Shown: positions 5,449 to 13,303, numbered from the stretch's first letter. The stretch: 13,481 bases of DNA from Bacteroidales bacterium (GCA_900769345.1 CAAGGJ010000176.1:1-13481); one strand, 5' to 3'. Made by a program: numbers and translations. Notes: generated by a model not told the origin, from the sequence alone.

Positions 5449-7392
5449 ATGAAATTAATAGCAAATATCATAATATCGATAATGATTGTGACGCTAATGC
5501 TTATGGCATCGTGTGCAAGTAGCAAAAGTGAGATAACAATAAGTCGCGAAGGCGATACATTGGCGGTCATAGAAGTGAAGAATCCGCAGCAATTGTTGTT
5601 GTTGCCCATACAAGAAGATGCTCCGGAGGCACAAATGCGCCTCAATAGCGGAAAAGCCACCGACACATGGATGGACGTGCGCCTTGCAGTGTCGCGCATC
5701 GACTATTTTGTGCCATTTGCAGTAGCTGACAGTGGCAGTAATGAGGCAACGGCAAAGGTAGAGGTGAAAGGTATGCCTGCAGCCGATGCAGTGTGCTGGA
5801 CCAACATAAAGAGTGCCGACACATTCGACACAACCAACACCGACCGCTATCGCCCTGTGTATCACCACACGCCCTCTTACGGATGGATGAACGATGCCAA
5901 CGGTTTGGTGTACAAGGACGGAGAGTGGCACTTGTATTTTCAATATAATCCGTATGCCTCAGTGTGGGGCAATATGCACTGGGGGCACTCGGTGAGCACC
6001 GACCTCGTGCACTGGACAGGTTTGAAGCCCGCCATAGAGCGCGATACTTTGGGACACATCTTCTCCGGTTCGGCAGTGGTGGATAAGGATAATACTGCGG
6101 GATTTGGCAATGGCGCTATCATAGCCTATTATACCTCGCACCTCGAGGACGGCAGCCGCCCACGTGAGATTACCGAAATGCAATGTATGGCATATTCCAC
6201 CGATAATGGTCGCACTTTCACCAAATATAGCGGTAATCCGGTGCTTAACAGCTATCAAGGGCTTGAAAATGACCCGAAGCGCTGCAAAGGCTTGCGCGAC
6301 TTCCGTGACCCCAAAGTCTTTTGGTATGAACCGCTCAAGATGTGGTATATGATAGTGAGCAGCGATAAGGAGATGCGCTTCTATACGAGTGCCGATTTGA
6401 AGTCGTGGAGCTATGTCAGCTCATTTGGAGAGGGATATGGCGTGCAACCTAATCAGTATGAATGTCCCGACTTTTTCCCGCTTCAGCTCGATGGAAAGGA
6501 GTATTGGGTGATGATAGTAAACGTGAATCCCGGCTGCTTGTTTGGCGGGTCGGCTACCGAATACTTTGTGGGAACATTCGATGGTAAAGAATTTAAGTGC
6601 ATCAATGAACCGGAGAAATATAAATTTATCGATTGGGGAAAGGATCATTATGCAGCAGTGACTTACAGCAATGCCCCCGGCGGACGTGTGATAGGAATGC
6701 CATGGATGAGCAATTGGCAATATGCCAACTATGTGCCCACACAGCAATTCCGTTCGGCAAATGCTGTGCCACGCGAATTTACGCTCTTTGAGGCCGAAGG
6801 CGACATCTATATGGCAGCCACACCGGTGGCAGAGCTCAGCGCATTGGTGTCGGAAACACGCAATGAGGCGAAATTCGGCATCGGAAATCAAGCCCCCAAG
6901 CGCATCGATAACATCGATAGCGACAACGATGGCGCATTTCAATTGCAATTTGACATAACTCCGGCCCGAGGAACAAGCAAGGTGAATTTCGACCTTGTGA
7001 ATGCTATGGGAGAAGTGGTGAAGTGCTATCTCGACCTTGAGAAGCAACGTATTGTAATGGATCGAAGTGAAGCCGGTCTCACCGATTTGAATCGTCACGG
7101 GCAGCCGTATAATGTGCATGAGCGAGAGGCAGACGAGCATCGCAAGGTTTATTCGGTCAACTATAAGAATGATTGGGCACTTGGCACATGGGCACCGCTG
7201 AATCTGTGTGAAGGCACATCGTATAGCATCGATATATATGTTGACAAATGTTCGGTAGAGATATTTGTAGACGGAGGTCGCATAGCAATGACCAACCTGG
7301 TGTTCCCGTCGGAGCCGCTGAATGCGATGCAATTCTCGGCTAATGGTGATACTGAAGTGTCGGGTATGGTAATTAATCAATTAGCAAAGTAA
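5449..7392 (+). CDS. Glycoside hydrolase family 32 fructanase (levanase/inulinase/invertase type), lipoprotein
   Basis: 647 residues from ATG 5449. An upstream in-frame TTG at 5404 is rejected because it precedes the -7 box and the signal peptide. Residues 1-22 are a lipoprotein signal (hydrophobic core, MASC, lipid Cys22). Residues about 28-130 match the DUF4980-type domain found before GH32 in Bacteroides fructanases (LLLLPIQEDAPEAQMRL, VRLAVSRIDYFVP). The five-bladed GH32 domain follows from about 135: WMNDANG at 146-152 with nucleophile Asp149 (the usual WMNDPNG with Pro replaced by Ala), RDP at 286-288 as transition-state stabiliser, and EC at 338-339 with Glu338 as acid/base. A C-terminal beta-sandwich (about 480-647) carries SVEIFVDGG. 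It hydrolyses fructosyl linkages of levan, inulin-type fructans or sucrose. The residues after Cys22 (ASSKSE) do not match the simple Bacteroidota surface-export signal, so surface or periplasmic location is open. Followed after 38 bp by the importer gene, evidently one operon. Family certain; linkage preference not readable. Confidence 0.95.
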   Translation: MKLIANIIISIMIVTLMLMASCASSKSEITISREGDTLAVIEVKNPQQLLLLPIQEDAPEAQMRLNSGKATDTWMDVRLAVSRIDYFVPFAVADSGSNEATAKVEVKGMPAADAVCWTNIKSADTFDTTNTDRYRPVYHHTPSYGWMNDANGLVYKDGEWHLYFQYNPYASVWGNMHWGHSVSTDLVHWTGLKPAIERDTLGHIFSGSAVVDKDNTAGFGNGAIIAYYTSHLEDGSRPREITEMQCMAYSTDNGRTFTKYSGNPVLNSYQGLENDPKRCKGLRDFRDPKVFWYEPLKMWYMIVSSDKEMRFYTSADLKSWSYVSSFGEGYGVQPNQYECPDFFPLQLDGKEYWVMIVNVNPGCLFGGSATEYFVGTFDGKEFKCINEPEKYKFIDWGKDHYAAVTYSNAPGGRVIGMPWMSNWQYANYVPTQQFRSANAVPREFTLFEAEGDIYMAATPVAELSALVSETRNEAKFGIGNQAPKRIDNIDSDNDGAFQLQFDITPARGTSKVNFDLVNAMGEVVKCYLDLEKQRIVMDRSEAGLTDLNRHGQPYNVHEREADEHRKVYSVNYKNDWALGTWAPLNLCEGTSYSIDIYVDKCSVEIFVDGGRIAMTNLVFPSEPLNAMQFSANGDTEVSGMVINQLAK

Positions 7393-7414
7393 ATATAGCG
7401 TATCAACACAAATA

Positions 7415-7422
7415 AAAGGAGG
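7415..7422 (+). promoter_or_regulatory. Strong Shine-Dalgarno site before the MFS gene
   Basis: AAAGGAGG with an 8-base spacer to ATG 7431. This is a full anti-SD match, uncommon in Bacteroidota, where most genes (including the neighbours here) use A-rich leaders. It fixes the start of the transporter and suggests independent, efficient translation within the operon. Confidence 0.75.
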
Positions 7423-7430
7423 AAAAGAAG

Positions 7431-8585
7431 ATGAAGAACAAGAATTTTGTGTTTGCATCGCTAATGATGTGCTTCTTTGCGATGGGTTTTGTCGACTTGG
7501 TGGGTATAGCCAGCAATTATGTGAAAGCCGATTTGGGTTTGAGCGATTCGCTTGCCAATGTTTTTCCGTCGCTTGTGTTCTTTTGGTTTTTGATATTCAG
7601 TGTTCCCACCGGACTACTGATGAATAAGATAGGGCGAAAATCTACAGTGCAAGTATCGCTATTGGTGACGGTGTTATCGTTGGCGATGGCATTGGTGTCG
7701 GATAGCTTTGTTATGATGCTGATATCATTTTCGCTCTTGGGCATAGGAAATGCCCTTATGCAAGTGTCGCTCAATCCGTTAATGGCAATGGTTACCGGAG
7801 GTGGGGCAAAATTGGCTTCAACACTCACCTTTGGGCAGTTTGTGAAGGCGATAGCCTCATTTATGGCACCATACTTGGCGCTTTGGGGAGCGACGGGATT
7901 ATTGCCGGTGATGGGACTGGGCTGGAAGGTGCTTTTCTTGATCTATCTTGTGGTGGGAATTCTGTCGTGGGTGTGCTTATGGAGTGCCGACATCACAGAG
8001 GGAGAGAAGGAAAAGAGTAGCAGTGTGAAGGCGTGCTTTGGTCTGCTTAGGAGGCCGTTGGTGTTGCTGAGTTTTATAGGCATTATGTGCCATGTAGGGA
8101 TAGATGTTGGCACTAACACCACAGCTCCGAAATTGCTGATGGAACGACTTGGATGGAGTCTTAATGAGGCGGCATTCACCACCAGTTTGTACTTCATATT
8201 CCGCACAATAGGCTGTTTTACAGGCAGCATATTGCTTAGAGTGGTAAAGGTGCGCACCTTCTTTGTGGCGAGCGTGCTGATGATGGCAATGGCAATGGCA
8301 GGAATGATGTTTGGGAGCAACGAGTGGGTGCTGTATTGTGCGATAGCCTTGGTGGGCTACGGCAATAGCAACGTGTTCTCGATAATGTTTGCCGGCGCAC
8401 TTGGAGATGTTCCCGACCGACAATCGGAGGTGAGTGGATTGATGATAATGGGCTTATTTGGGGGAACCGTATTCCCGTTAATAATGGGCATAGTGGCCGA
8501 TGCTACATCGCAAGTAGGTGCAGTGGCAGTGATGGCAGTGGGAGTGATATATTTAATAACATACATAAACAAAATTACCATATGA
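7431..8585 (+). CDS. MFS sugar importer (FucP-like, probable fructose permease)
   Basis: 384 residues, nearly all hydrophobic helices, about twelve membrane spans, in the inner membrane. The loop after the second span, GLLMNKIGRKST (61-72), is the family motif A region; a basic/acidic central loop near 187-200 (DITEGEKEKSSSVK) separates the two six-helix halves; the second half has a motif-A-like GALGDVPDRQSE (322-333). Shape and length fit the FucP/GlcP-type hexose:proton symporters of Bacteroidales. Placed between a fructanase and a fructokinase, its likely cargo is fructose entering from the periplasm; B. thetaiotaomicron BT1758 has the same place in its fructan locus. Its stop overlaps the fructokinase start by 4 bp (ATGA, 8582-8585). 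MFS assignment firm, substrate inferred. Confidence 0.9.
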   Translation: MKNKNFVFASLMMCFFAMGFVDLVGIASNYVKADLGLSDSLANVFPSLVFFWFLIFSVPTGLLMNKIGRKSTVQVSLLVTVLSLAMALVSDSFVMMLISFSLLGIGNALMQVSLNPLMAMVTGGGAKLASTLTFGQFVKAIASFMAPYLALWGATGLLPVMGLGWKVLFLIYLVVGILSWVCLWSADITEGEKEKSSSVKACFGLLRRPLVLLSFIGIMCHVGIDVGTNTTAPKLLMERLGWSLNEAAFTTSLYFIFRTIGCFTGSILLRVVKVRTFFVASVLMMAMAMAGMMFGSNEWVLYCAIALVGYGNSNVFSIMFAGALGDVPDRQSEVSGLMIMGLFGGTVFPLIMGIVADATSQVGAVAVMAVGVIYLITYINKITI

Positions 8586-9454
8586 AACGATACATTGTAG
8601 GATTGGGCGAGGCACTATGGGATGTGCTGCCCGAAGGAGCAAAATTAGGTGGAGCGCCGGCAAATTTTGCTTATCATGCCGGTCAATTTGGATTTCCGGC
8701 AGTGGCAGTGAGTGCCTTGGGCGATGATGGTCTTGGCAATCAGGCATGTGAGGAATTTGAGAGCAAAGGAGTGGAATACGTAATGCCCCGAGTGTCACGG
8801 CCTACGGGGATAGTGAATGTGACACTCGATGCCAACGGCGTACCGGCTTATGAGATAGCCACCGATGTGGCATGGGATAATATTCCGATGACCGAAGAGA
8901 TGCTCAGTGTGGCGCAGCATGCTCTGGCAGTGTGCTGGGGTTCGCTTGCTCAGCGTTCGGAAGTGAGCCGTGAAACAATAAACCGATTTGTTGACAGCAC
9001 GCCCGACGATTGTCTGCGAGTGTTCGACATCAATCTTCGCCAAAATTTCTATAGCCGCGAAGTGATAGAGGCCTCGATGCGGCGATGCCATGTGCTCAAA
9101 ATCAATGATGAAGAGCTTGTGACGCTGAGTCGCATGTTTGAATTGCAGAGTCCTGACTTCGGCGATATGAGTAGGCAGCTGATATCGCGCTATGGAATGA
9201 AGATGCTGGTGCTAACATGCGGAGTTAATGGTAGTTATGTGTTTACCGACAAAGAAGAATCGTTCTGTGAGACGCCACGAGTGGAAGTGGCCGACACCGT
9301 AGGCGCCGGCGACAGCTTTACCGGCAGTTTTGTGGCAGGATTACTTCGTGGCAAGAACATAGAAGAAGCGCATCGCCGTGCAGTGTCGGTGAGTGCCTAT
9401 GTGTGCACCCAAGCCGGTGCTATGCCGGAGTTGCCGGAGGAATTGCGGCGATGA
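8582..9454 (+). CDS. PfkB-family fructokinase
   Basis: 290 residues, the usual length for ribokinase-fold sugar kinases. Motif one region: GEALWDVLPEG (9-19) and GGAPANFAYHAGQFG (23-37), typical of fructokinases. The middle VFDINLRQNFYS (147-158) forms the ribokinase-type substrate/ATP region. Motif two DTVGAGDSFTGSF at 238-250 carries the anion hole and catalytic base Asp244. Predicted reaction: ATP + D-fructose to fructose-6-phosphate in the cytoplasm, feeding glycolysis. The start codon overlaps the transporter stop (ATGA), indicating translational coupling; no separate ribosome site is visible. Last gene of the operon, closed by the terminator at 9490-9539. A broader sugar kinase role is possible but context favours fructose. 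Confidence 0.93.
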   Translation: MKRYIVGLGEALWDVLPEGAKLGGAPANFAYHAGQFGFPAVAVSALGDDGLGNQACEEFESKGVEYVMPRVSRPTGIVNVTLDANGVPAYEIATDVAWDNIPMTEEMLSVAQHALAVCWGSLAQRSEVSRETINRFVDSTPDDCLRVFDINLRQNFYSREVIEASMRRCHVLKINDEELVTLSRMFELQSPDFGDMSRQLISRYGMKMLVLTCGVNGSYVFTDKEESFCETPRVEVADTVGAGDSFTGSFVAGLLRGKNIEEAHRRAVSVSAYVCTQAGAMPELPEELRR

Positions 9455-9489
9455 ATTTGTGAGGAGATACATATTTTATTGACGATATG

Positions 9490-9539
9490 ACGCCTAATCG
9501 ACCGACTTCGAAAAAAAAGTTTGGTGATTAGGCGTTTTT
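9490..9539 (+). terminator. Intrinsic terminator after the fructokinase
   Basis: ACGCCTAATC (9490-9499) pairs perfectly with GATTAGGCGT (9526-9535) and is followed by TTTT. The intervening bases continue the stem with a G-T pair and one bulge (ACCGACTT with AAGTTTGGT). It ends the GH32-MFS-kinase transcript 35 bp after the stop codon. Confidence 0.85.
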
Positions 9540-9551
9540 CAAGTATCTTTG
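9520..9551 (+). promoter_or_regulatory. Promoter of the DUF4369 lipoprotein gene, overlapping the terminator
   Basis: -33 box TTTG (9520-9523), 20-bp spacer, -7 box TATCTTTG (9544-9551, full match to TAnnTTTG). Start expected near 9558, giving a leader of about 22 bases before ATG 9580. The -33 box lies inside the descending side of the upstream operon's terminator hairpin. Confidence 0.7.
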
Positions 9552-9579
9552 CCGAACAAATTGAACACAATTAAGACAA

Positions 9580-10668
9580 ATGAAGAAATATATTTACGCC
9601 GCACTTGCGGCAATGTCGGCTGTCATGGTGTCGTGTGGCAGCAGCAACGAATTTAAGGTATCGGGAACAATAGATGGAGGAAACGACAGTATAGCCATGG
9701 TGCTCGAAACAGCGAGCAGCGGATATTGGTATTTTGTCGATTCGGTGAGTGTGAAGAGCAATGGTGACTTCAGTGTGTCGCAGCCGGCACCACAAGTGCC
9801 CGGCATCTATCGTTTGCGTTTGGGTGAGCAGTCGATTTATTTTCCCATCGATAGCCTCGACAACATCACTATCAACACCAATGCAGGCGAATTTGCCACT
9901 GCTTACACACTTAGCGGCACACAGAATGCCGAACTTGCCATGGCTATCGATAAAAAGGCGATGGAGTTGGCAAAGAGCGGTGATGATGCGGCTATAGCGG
10001 CATGGAAGAAGGATTTGACCCAAAAGATACTTGCCGATCCGAGCGGAATCGTATCGTATTATGTGATAAACAAGTATATAGGAACTCGTCCGGTGTTCGA
10101 CCCTGCCGATAAGCAAGACCTTAAGGTGATAGGAGCAGTGGCTAATGCTTACAACACCTTCCGTCCCACTGATCCGCGTACACAATACTTGGTGAACTTG
10201 CTCCTTGAGGGTCAACGACGCTATAGAGCAGCCAATTGTCCTGCCAAGGAAGTGGTGGTGGATGAAGTGCCAATCATAGAGATTGCGCTCGACGATAATC
10301 ATGGTAAGATGCAGAAGCTCAGCGAAGTGGCTAAGCAAGGTAAGGTGGTGCTCTTGAACTTCACCATGTACTCAGCCGAATTTTCTCCGGCATTTAACAA
10401 GGAATTGGCTGATATCTACAAGCGCCATGCGGGCAATTTGGAGATATTCCAGGTGAGTGTAGACCCCGATGAATTTGTGTGGCGACAGTCGGCAGCCAAT
10501 CTGCCGTGGATAACAGTGCTCGATCCCGCCAGCGTGCAGTCGCCCAATTTGAGTTCATATAATGTGATGGCATTACCTACATCATATATCATCGATCGCA
10601 ATGGCGAAATAGTTGATCGCGTGGACGATGCTACCAAGCTTGCATCGACGGTGGCAAAGTATATCTAA
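9580..10668 (+). CDS. DUF4369-type lipoprotein with thioredoxin-like domain lacking the catalytic cysteines
   Basis: 362 residues. Residues 1-19 are a lipoprotein signal (MVSC, lipid Cys19). Residues about 23-120 match the DUF4369 beta-domain seen ahead of thioredoxin folds in Bacteroidota (FKVSGTIDGGNDSIAMV, GIYRLRLGEQSIYFPID). A helical middle (about 115-220) leads to an AhpC/TlpA/ResA-like thioredoxin fold at about 225-362. Its strand KVVLLNFTMYSAEFSPAF (255-272) is where a redox protein has W-C-x-x-C; here SAEF stands at that place, and the only cysteines in the whole protein are Cys19 and Cys220. The cis-proline region ALPTSYIIDRNGEIV (331-345) is kept. It is therefore probably not a thiol oxidoreductase; a binding or scaffold role in the periplasm is possible. 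It has its own promoter and no evident link to fructan use. Followed by a 113-bp gap with no clear terminator. Confidence 0.85.
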   Translation: MKKYIYAALAAMSAVMVSCGSSNEFKVSGTIDGGNDSIAMVLETASSGYWYFVDSVSVKSNGDFSVSQPAPQVPGIYRLRLGEQSIYFPIDSLDNITINTNAGEFATAYTLSGTQNAELAMAIDKKAMELAKSGDDAAIAAWKKDLTQKILADPSGIVSYYVINKYIGTRPVFDPADKQDLKVIGAVANAYNTFRPTDPRTQYLVNLLLEGQRRYRAANCPAKEVVVDEVPIIEIALDDNHGKMQKLSEVAKQGKVVLLNFTMYSAEFSPAFNKELADIYKRHAGNLEIFQVSVDPDEFVWRQSAANLPWITVLDPASVQSPNLSSYNVMALPTSYIIDRNGEIVDRVDDATKLASTVAKYI

Positions 10669-10781
10669 ATAAGGATAACGCCCGAAATAGGATAGATACT
10701 TGCATTAACATTCCTCATAGCAAACTGAAGTAACCCGGATAGTAATATTTAGAGTTTTTAATAACGTAAATAACGAGGAAT

Positions 10782-11693
10782 ATGACGATTGGCAAATTTG
10801 CTATCACTCGCCGAGATGTGAGTGATTATTTGCTTCTCTTGGTGGGAGCTATGTTCTATACCTTGGGTTGGGGCGCATTTATGTTGCCCTATCAGATAAC
10901 CATAGGTGGCGTGGCAGGTGTGTCGAGTATTGTGTACTTTGTTACCAATATTCCTGCCGATTATGTGTATTTCGTAATAAATGCCGTGCTGATGCTGTCG
11001 GCGCTAAAGGTGCTTGGCTTTAAGTTTATGCTTAAGACCATCTTTACTATAGTGTCGGTGACTCTGATGCTGCGCGTGGTGCAGACCTTGCTAATGCAGG
11101 ACGATGGCACCTTGCTGCAGTTGATGGGTCCGAGTGAGAGTTTCATGGCGTGTATATTGGGCTCGGTGCTAACGGGTTTGGGACTGGGTTTCATCTTTAT
11201 GCACAACGGCAGTACGGGTGGCACCGATATAGTGGCAGCCATAGTGAATAAGTATCGTAGCGACGTATCGCTTGGCAGAGTGCTCACTATATGCGATATA
11301 GTGATAGTGTCGTCGTGCTACTTTATCTTCTACGATTGGCGCAGAGTGGTTTTTGGCTTCTGCACACTGTTTGTGATGTACTATGTGATGGACTATTTTA
11401 TGGAGCGACAGCGTCACTCGGTGCAATTCTTTATAGTGACCAAGAAATATGACGAGATATCGCATGCCATCAATGAGAAAGTGGACCGAGGATGCACATT
11501 GCTCACATCGGAAGGCAGCTACACCCATGAGCAAAGCAAGGTGGTGATGTGCTTGGCACGCCGCTATGAGAGCGACCGTATCTTCGAATTGATTAACGAA
11601 ATCGACCCCAATGCATTCGTATCGATGAGTCGCGTGGTGGGCGTGTTTGGCGAAGGATTTGCCAGAATGCAGCCGGCAAAGAAGAAAAAATAG
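10782..11693 (+). CDS. YitT-family membrane protein (DUF161 + DUF2179)
   Basis: 303 residues. Five or six hydrophobic helices span about 15-205 (for example 16-36, 61-80, 84-104, 121-140, 167-184, 190-206), with the family's glycine-rich GSTGGTDIVA at 143-152. A soluble C-terminal domain at about 213-290 (VQFFIVTKKYDEISHAI, SKVVMCLARRY, DPNAFVS) is the DUF2179 fold. The tail ends in a lysine run. Families of this type sit in the inner membrane; their molecular job is not settled. The ATG has GAGG only 3 bases upstream; no clear TAnnTTTG promoter is visible in the 113-bp gap (10669-10781), so it may be transcribed with the preceding lipoprotein gene or from a promoter I cannot see. Confidence 0.92.
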   Translation: MTIGKFAITRRDVSDYLLLLVGAMFYTLGWGAFMLPYQITIGGVAGVSSIVYFVTNIPADYVYFVINAVLMLSALKVLGFKFMLKTIFTIVSVTLMLRVVQTLLMQDDGTLLQLMGPSESFMACILGSVLTGLGLGFIFMHNGSTGGTDIVAAIVNKYRSDVSLGRVLTICDIVIVSSCYFIFYDWRRVVFGFCTLFVMYYVMDYFMERQRHSVQFFIVTKKYDEISHAINEKVDRGCTLLTSEGSYTHEQSKVVMCLARRYESDRIFELINEIDPNAFVSMSRVVGVFGEGFARMQPAKKKK

Positions 11694-11752
11694 CATCATC
11701 AGCCTGCTTAAGAGCCCTTTCGAGGTGGCAATCAAGCGAGCAAGAGATAACA

Positions 11753-11811
11753 CAATCGCGCAAATGACGGTGAGACAAGACGCCGACATTCGCGCGATTG
11801 GCATATTTTTT
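11753..11811 (+). terminator. Large hairpin terminator after the YitT-family gene
   Basis: CAATCGCGC (11753-11761) pairs perfectly with GCGCGATTG (11792-11800). Inside, after one mismatch, AATG pairs with CATT, and after another, CGG pairs with CCG, leaving a 12-base loop, so the structure is a regular 16-pair stem with two symmetric mismatches. A six-T run (11806-11811) begins 5 bases past the stem. The distance to the T-run is slightly long for a textbook terminator, so another structured-RNA role is possible. Confidence 0.65.
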
Positions 11812-11833
11812 AGGCATCGATGAGAGCTGCAAG

Positions 11834-11865
11834 TTTGCAATCGTGGCTCAAAAGCCGTAACTTTG
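11834..11865 (+). promoter_or_regulatory. Promoter of the serine hydrolase gene
   Basis: -33 box TTTG (11834-11837), 20-bp spacer, -7 box TAACTTTG (11858-11865, full match to TAnnTTTG). Start near 11872, leader about 59 bases. The promoter is flanked by a 7-bp inverted repeat, TTAGGCA (11810-11816) and TGCCTAA (11873-11879), and the -33 box lies in a small palindrome, TGCAA-GT-TTGCA (11828-11839). Either could be an operator. Confidence 0.7.
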
Positions 11866-11930
11866 CATAAAGTGCCTAACAGAAGCCATTTTTTTGTGCA
11901 AAATCAGGATAACCGAAACTTAATTGAGAA

Positions 11931-13211
11931 ATGAGAAAAATATTGAAAATTATATATGTGAGTGCTCTTGGAGTGCTGTGTGCTATGTGTGGAAGTGGGG
12001 AAAAAGAAGCGTCATCGGCCCACTCTCTGCCCGGCAGGCATATCACCCAATGGCACGACACACTTAGTAATAAGGCGTCTACGTGTGTGGCTCTCGAGCC
12101 GATGGATTGCAAGATGAGCCGATTTATGAACAAATGGGACTTGCGGGGCATGTCGGTGGCAGTAACGCGCCACGATTCGCTGATATTTGCCAAAGGATAT
12201 GGCTGGAGCGATGCCGATTTTGGCATACCATTGGAGGCAAATCAAGTGATGCGTATAGCCTCGACGTCGAAGTTGATAACTGCCGTGGCAGTGATGAAAT
12301 TGTGCGAAGAAGGTCATTTAAGCCTCAATGCCAAGGTGTTTGGCGCAAAAGGTGTACTTAACGACACTATCTATAGCAATGCCATAACCGATGATCGGCT
12401 GTATGACCTTACGGTGGACCATCTGTTGGTGCACAAAGGAGGATTTTCTACGCGTGCCGGCGACCCTATGTTTAATATACACGATATTATGGTGGCCGAT
12501 TCGCTCACCGAGGCGCCCCGTGGGGGTGATTTGGCGCGAAGTGTGCTACGACGCCGACTCATGGCAGCTCCCGGCGAGATACGTAGATATAGTAACTTTG
12601 GGTATATGCTGCTGTCGCTTGTGGTGGAGAAGGCATCGGGCAAGGATTATTGGGATTATGTAATGAACGACCTGCTTGGCGATGTGTGTTCGGGTGGATT
12701 TTATCCTGCTACCAACTATCTGAGCGAGCGCTACGACTGCGAATCGTGTTATTATGCTCCCGACACTGTGATGGTGGAGGAATATAACGGCAGTGGCAAG
12801 ATGGTGCCGCGCGTGTATGGCGGTACCGATGTGTATGGCTTGATGGGCGCAGGAGGATGGGTGGCATCGGCACCGGCAATAGCGCGACTTGTGGCATCGA
12901 TAGATGGTGATAATCGTGTGCCCGACATACTTACGGCTCGCAGCATAGCCAAGATGACCGAATATGATGAAGAATGTGCGGCGTGCCGCGGTTGGAGCCA
13001 TATCGAGAAAGATGGCAGTTGGCTTCGCACCGGCACCTTGTATTCGGCGCACTCCTTTGTGAAGCATTACCCCGACGGGGAGTGCTGGGTGATAGTGACT
13101 AACACCGGTGTGTGGATAGGGCATAACTTTGTGCGCCAATTGACGCAACTGGTAGAAAATATGCGCACCGAGTATGGCGCAGTGATGCCGAAGCAGAATT
13201 TGTGGAAGTGA
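11931..13211 (+). CDS. Serine hydrolase of the beta-lactamase (class C / EstB) family
   Basis: 426 residues with a hydrophobic export signal at 1-20; Cys20 may be lipidated but CAMC is a poor lipobox. The catalytic motifs of the penicillin-binding-protein-like serine hydrolases are visible: S-T-S-K at 111-114 (nucleophile Ser111, Lys114), Y-S-N at 220-222, and RTG at 366-368 in place of the KTG/HTG triad. SVAVTRHDSLIFAKGYGWSD (75-94) is the typical first strand pair and LTVDHLLVHKGGF (160-172) the family's substrate-side helix. The protein acts outside the cytoplasm. Members include esterases, D-amino-acid peptidases and peptidoglycan enzymes; true beta-lactamase activity should not be assumed. 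It carries an unusual number of cysteines for a periplasmic protein (for example 52, 60, 125, 254, 270, 273, 349, 352). It has its own promoter and is followed by repeats and a terminator. Confidence 0.9.
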   Translation: MRKILKIIYVSALGVLCAMCGSGEKEASSAHSLPGRHITQWHDTLSNKASTCVALEPMDCKMSRFMNKWDLRGMSVAVTRHDSLIFAKGYGWSDADFGIPLEANQVMRIASTSKLITAVAVMKLCEEGHLSLNAKVFGAKGVLNDTIYSNAITDDRLYDLTVDHLLVHKGGFSTRAGDPMFNIHDIMVADSLTEAPRGGDLARSVLRRRLMAAPGEIRRYSNFGYMLLSLVVEKASGKDYWDYVMNDLLGDVCSGGFYPATNYLSERYDCESCYYAPDTVMVEEYNGSGKMVPRVYGGTDVYGLMGAGGWVASAPAIARLVASIDGDNRVPDILTARSIAKMTEYDEECAACRGWSHIEKDGSWLRTGTLYSAHSFVKHYPDGECWVIVTNTGVWIGHNFVRQLTQLVENMRTEYGAVMPKQNLWK

Positions 13212-13219
13212 GATTTTTG

Positions 13220-13291
13220 GCTCGGAGTGCTCGGAGTGCTCGGATGGCTCGGATAGCTCGGATAGCTCGGATGACTCGGATAGCTCGGGCG
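13220..13291. repeat. 9-bp tandem repeat (GCTCGGATA), eight units
   Basis: Eight back-to-back 9-bp units: two GCTCGGAGT, then GCTCGGATG, two GCTCGGATA, GCTCGGATG, ACTCGGATA and GCTCGGGCG. It starts 8 bp after the serine hydrolase stop. Because 9 is a multiple of three, the minus strand reads as Ser-Tyr/His/Thr-Pro repeats, but no gene is supported there. Slippage-type intergenic repeat. Confidence 0.95.
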
Positions 13292-13303
13292 AAAGTGATA
13301 AAA

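Noticed and set aside
6421..7380. Long minus-strand open frame (319 codons) opposite the GH32 gene
   Set aside because: It is antisense to an unmistakable GH32 coding region and has a His/Cys/Ile-rich composition with no recognisable domain; a codon-bias shadow.
9571..10338. Minus-strand open frame of 255 codons opposite the DUF4369 lipoprotein
   Set aside because: Antisense shadow without recognisable domain, overlapping a gene with a clear signal peptide and promoter.
11931..13211. Antibiotic-resistance beta-lactamase
   Set aside because: The three motifs show only the serine hydrolase superfamily; the third motif is RTG and the family is dominated by esterases and peptidases, so resistance cannot be claimed.
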